13,887 nt of DNA, taken from the NCBI GenBank assembly GCA_002305725.1, contig DBQM01000028.1, positions 1-13,887 on the forward strand. Direction: 5' to 3'. Shown piece by piece: positions 10,888-13,887 of this stretch. The stretch comes from Ruminococcus sp. UBA1394. GTDB taxonomy: Bacteria > Bacillota > Clostridia > Oscillospirales > Ruminococcaceae. The stretch's first letter is position 1, and the number at the start of each line of letters is the position of its first letter. The position numbers and the translations under genes are program-made. The notes beneath the pieces were generated by a model. It was not told the DNA's origin. It was given only the letters and a program-made list of their open reading frames with translations, and did no database searches.

Positions 10888-13812
10888 TTATCTTTCTTCC
10901 ATTGCTGCAACAAGACTTCTCAGTCTTATCTTTGCCGCTCCGAGATTGTTGATTTCGTCAATTTTCAGCTGTGTGTAAAGCTTGCCGTTTGATTCGAGTA
11001 TCTCTCTTACCTCGTCTGTTGTAATGGCGTCAATACCGCAGCCGAATGAAACAAGCTGTACAAGCTGCATATCAGGCTGTGTGGTCACATACTGCGCCGC
11101 CCTGTAAAGCCTTGCATGATAGCTCCACTGGTTGAGTACTTTCGGGTGAGGATAATGACCATGCTGGAAAACGGCGTCCTCCGAAACTACAGCCATTCCA
11201 AGACTTGTAATAAGCTTGTGGATACCGTGGTTTATCTCCTTGTCGATATGGTAAGGACGTCCGGAGAGAACGATTATCTTCTGACCGTTTTCACGGGCTT
11301 TTCTGATAATCTGTTCACCTCTGTTGAAGACTTCGTTTCTGAAATCGGCAAGTGATGTATAAGCTTTCTTTACAGCATTTTTAACCTGTGACTTCTTGAT
11401 TCCGTAACCCGAAAGAACGTCCGACATAACTGAGATAACGTTCTTTTCTCTGTTGAGGTCAAGGTAAGGGTGAATGAAGTTTTTATCGTTAAGACGGCTG
11501 TTGTTCGCCTTTAAAAGCTCCGGATAGTATGCAACGACAGGGCAGTTGAAGTGGTTGTCGCTTTCGCCCTCGTCAATGTTGTAGCTCATGCACGGATAGA
11601 AAATGAAATCAACCTTCTTTTCAAGAAGTTCCTCGATATGACCGTGTACAAGCTTTGCCGGATAGCAGACCGTATCAGACGGGATAGTGTGCTGACCTTT
11701 ATAATAGGTATCTCTCGAACTCTCTCCGGAAATAACGATTTCCATGTCAAGCTCTTCAAAGAATGTTTTCCAGAAAGGCAGCAGCTCATAGAAGTTAAGA
11801 GCAAGAGGAAGTCCTACTTTTGCCTTTGAACCGTGGCTTTCCCTGCACATATCAAGCAGATAGTTGTACTTGAACTCGTAAAGGCTTTCGTCACCGCTTG
11901 ACTGCGCTTTTCCTGCACCCTTTTCACATTTGTTTCCGGAGATGAATTTGCGTCCGTTTCCGAAATTGATTATGTTAAGACTGCATTTGCCTGTACAGCC
12001 GCCGCATTGTACTGCTTTTGAAGTATAGCTGAAATTCTGAAGGTCCTCCGGAGAAATGATAGTTGATTCTCCCTTTGACTTTTCCTTTGCGTACAAAGCC
12101 GCACCGAATGCGCCCATAAGTCCGGAAATAGCAGGTCTGATAACATTTCTGCCCATTTCTTTTTCAAACGCTCTTAATACTGCGTCGTTTAGGAACGTAC
12201 CGCCCTGTACAACAATATTTTTTCCAAGCTCGTCTGGGGACTTTGCACGGATAACCTTGTATATCGCATTTTTGATAATGGAAGATGAAAGTCCGGCTGA
12301 AATGTCCTCAACGGTTGCACCGTCCTTCTGAGCCTGCTTAACGCTGCTGTTCATGAATACGGTACAGCGTGAACCTAAGTCAACAGGGTGCTTTGCCATG
12401 ATACCAAGCTGTGCAAAATCGGCAATGTCATAGCCTAAAGCAAGTGCAAACGTCTGAATGAACGAGCCGCAGCCGGAAGAACACGCCTCATTTAGCATAA
12501 TGCTGTCAATACTGTGATTTTTGATTTTAAAGCACTTGATATCCTGTCCGCCGATATCAATAATAAAGTCAACCTCCGGACAGAAATAAGACGCCGCCTT
12601 GAAGTGAGCAACAGTTTCAACGATACCGAAATCTATGGACAGTCCGGCTTTGATAAGCTCCTCGCCGTAGCCTGTTACAGCTGAACCCTTTATCACTATT
12701 TCCGGATTCATCTGACTGTAAATTTCTTTCAGCTTTGATGTTATCTTGTCCAGCGGCTGTCCCTGGTTTGAGGAATAGTGCTGGTAAAGCAGTCTGCCGT
12801 CACCTGTGATAAGGACAAGCTTTGTGGTAGTCGAGCCGGCGTCGATTCCGAGATAGGCGTCACCCTTGTATGTATGCATATCAGCATATTTAAGGTCATG
12901 CTGTTTATGTCTTGCAATAAACTCCTCATATTCCTGCTGAGAATTGAAAAGCGGTTCGCCTGTTACAACTCCGCCTGTTGCCTTTGCATTGTTTATCTTG
13001 CTTAAAAGAGCGTCAATTGTAAACTCCTCGTTGCCGTTCTGAGCAAACAGCGCACAGCCAAGTGCAACGAAAACAGGCGCTTCCTCCGGGAACAGAGCAG
13101 TTTCGCCCTCTTTAAGAGAGAGGGTGTCGATAAAAGCTTTTCTCAGTCCTTTAAGGAATGAAAGAGGACCGCCTAAAAACAGCACCTTTCCCTCGATAGT
13201 TCTGCCCTGTGCAAGACCGGAAACAGTCTGGTCAACTACAGCCTGGAAAATACTTGCACAGATATCCTTTCTTTCAGCGCCCTGGTTAAGCAGCGGCTGA
13301 ATGTCTGACTTTGCAAATACTCCGCAGCGTGAAGCGATAGGGTAGACCTTTTGCGCCTCAAGAGCCATTTTGTCCATTTCCGGAACTGTAACCGCAAGGA
13401 GAGTCGCCATCTGGTCGATAAACGCACCAGTACCGCCGGCGCAGGAACCGTTCATTCTCTGTTCCACACCGCCTGTCATGAAGATTATCTTTGCGTCCTC
13501 GCCGCCCAGTTCGATTACGGCGTCAACGTCCGGAAAGCGCTCCTTTACAGCAATAAAGGCAGAATTTACTTCCTGAACAAAGGGTATCTCCGCCCCTGTT
13601 GCAAGACCAAGTCCGGCAGAACCGGTCATGCATACTCTGAAAGTATCATCCGGAAATTTTTCAGCTATGATTTCAAGCTGTTCCTTTACAGCGTCCCTTA
13701 CTTTTGAGAAGTGGCGCTGATATTCAGAATAAATAATATCCTTTTTGTCGTTTATAATAACTGTTTTGACTGTTGTTGAACCAACGTCAATACCAAGAGA
13801 ATAAATTGACAT
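10888..13812 (-). CDS. Double-ATPase acyl-CoA dehydratase activase with DUF2229 domain
   Basis: A 974-residue archerase-type activase. It has two BadF/BcrA-type ATPase domains in tandem. The first has GIDVGSTTVK (7-16), ELGGEDAKIIF (101-111), Cys124 in NGSCAGGTGAF, and Cys163 in ASRCGVFAKSD. The second has GIDAGSTTTK (322-331), DIGGQDIKCF (419-428), NEACSSGCGSF (441-451), and Cys483 in GSRCTVFMNSS. Cys124/163 and their domain-2 counterparts are where HgdC-type activases bind a [4Fe-4S] cluster. A Cys motif, CGGCTGKC (603-610) with Cys629, follows and may hold another cluster. The C-terminal third (about 660-960) matches DUF2229, including LSGRPYHIDKEINHGI (849-864). Such proteins use ATP hydrolysis to drive an electron to very low potential into the partner protein. 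GGAG lies 8 nt before the ATG. The operon also contains the HgdB-like gene. Confidence 0.9.
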   Translation of the reverse strand: MSIYSLGIDVGSTTVKTVIINDKKDIIYSEYQRHFSKVRDAVKEQLEIIAEKFPDDTFRVCMTGSAGLGLATGAEIPFVQEVNSAFIAVKERFPDVDAVIELGGEDAKIIFMTGGVEQRMNGSCAGGTGAFIDQMATLLAVTVPEMDKMALEAQKVYPIASRCGVFAKSDIQPLLNQGAERKDICASIFQAVVDQTVSGLAQGRTIEGKVLFLGGPLSFLKGLRKAFIDTLSLKEGETALFPEEAPVFVALGCALFAQNGNEEFTIDALLSKINNAKATGGVVTGEPLFNSQQEYEEFIARHKQHDLKYADMHTYKGDAYLGIDAGSTTTKLVLITGDGRLLYQHYSSNQGQPLDKITSKLKEIYSQMNPEIVIKGSAVTGYGEELIKAGLSIDFGIVETVAHFKAASYFCPEVDFIIDIGGQDIKCFKIKNHSIDSIMLNEACSSGCGSFIQTFALALGYDIADFAQLGIMAKHPVDLGSRCTVFMNSSVKQAQKDGATVEDISAGLSSSIIKNAIYKVIRAKSPDELGKNIVVQGGTFLNDAVLRAFEKEMGRNVIRPAISGLMGAFGAALYAKEKSKGESTIISPEDLQNFSYTSKAVQCGGCTGKCSLNIINFGNGRKFISGNKCEKGAGKAQSSGDESLYEFKYNYLLDMCRESHGSKAKVGLPLALNFYELLPFWKTFFEELDMEIVISGESSRDTYYKGQHTIPSDTVCYPAKLVHGHIEELLEKKVDFIFYPCMSYNIDEGESDNHFNCPVVAYYPELLKANNSRLNDKNFIHPYLDLNREKNVISVMSDVLSGYGIKKSQVKNAVKKAYTSLADFRNEVFNRGEQIIRKARENGQKIIVLSGRPYHIDKEINHGIHKLITSLGMAVVSEDAVFQHGHYPHPKVLNQWSYHARLYRAAQYVTTQPDMQLVQLVSFGCGIDAITTDEVREILESNGKLYTQLKIDEINNLGAAKIRLRSLVAAMEER

Positions 13813-13845
13813 TCTTTATACTCCGTTCTAAAAAATTGTTTCCTT

Positions 13846-13851
13846 ATTATA
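13846..13851 (-). promoter_or_regulatory. -10 box of the activase operon promoter
   Basis: TATAAT on the minus strand, 34 bp upstream of the start at 13812. The hexamer 17 bp further upstream (13869-13874, TCAAAA) is a poor -35, which suggests activator dependence or a different sigma factor. Confidence 0.5.
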
Positions 13852-13879
13852 TCGGAAAATCGTAGATTTTTTGATATAA
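13847..13879. promoter_or_regulatory. Operator-like 33-bp palindrome over the activase promoter
   Basis: TTATATCGGAAAATC (13847-13861) and GATTTTTTGATATAA (13865-13879) are inverted repeats matching at 13 of 15 positions around GTA. They span the region from the -10 box to the expected -35. The symmetry and placement fit a dimeric regulator site. It could also be a hairpin or terminator of a gene beyond the window edge. Confidence 0.5.
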
Positions 13880-13887
13880 TTACCCGA

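Noticed and set aside
13351..13707. Plus-strand 118-codon frame antisense to the activase
   Set aside because: Shadow frame over the conserved ATPase domain 1 motifs.

Overview
The window looks like chromosome from a low-GC, sporulating, anaerobic Firmicute, most likely a Ruminococcus-like member of the Oscillospiraceae. That placement is an inference. It rests on AT-rich intergenic DNA with consensus sigma-A promoters (TTGACA/TATAAT, 17-bp spacers), GGAGG ribosome sites, a spoIIP sporulation gene, an oxygen-sensitive type of CoA-dehydratase activase, and long palindromic repeats. No phage, plasmid, CRISPR or complete insertion sequence is visible.

Layout. Positions 1-292 hold the probable tail of an upstream gene, its terminator and a second large hairpin. 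Two GNAT acetyltransferase genes follow on the minus strand (293-1682). The promoter-proximal one is interrupted by a single in-frame TAG. A palindromic MITE-like element (1946-2108) sits between a minus-strand gene for a 57-residue Cys-rich protein and that gene's apparent terminator. Divergent from it is an M20 amidohydrolase gene (2454-3689). Then come a minus-strand exported protein with two Asp-rich DxDGDx motifs (3816-4562), a tRNA-Arg(CCG), and a plus-strand permuted NlpC/P60-type protein (5007-5594). The tRNA and the NlpC/P60-type gene are driven by interleaved divergent promoters.

From 5551 to 7010 lies a minus-strand pair, spoIIP and a small membrane protein. A second palindromic MITE-like element (7185-7382) with the same central core, and then a strong leader hairpin, precede a membrane-anchored polysaccharide deacetylase (7451-8332). 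A tRNA-Gln(CTG) and a DUF2935 protein (8704-9594) follow. The right third (9649-13812) is a two-gene minus-strand operon: a 974-residue double-ATPase activase of the 2-hydroxyacyl-CoA dehydratase (archerase) type, followed 18 nt later by a 406-residue HgdB-like protein. Its promoter is covered by a 33-bp imperfect palindrome at the window edge.

The genes form several independent units rather than one pathway. SpoIIP (peptidoglycan hydrolysis in engulfment), the deacetylase and possibly the NlpC/P60-type protein share a cell-envelope theme. The activase/HgdB operon looks like a self-contained ATP-driven low-potential electron-transfer system with no substrate-pathway genes beside it, and it is the most interesting system here. 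The second most interesting theme is the pair of palindromic elements with different arms but an identical 26-nt centre.
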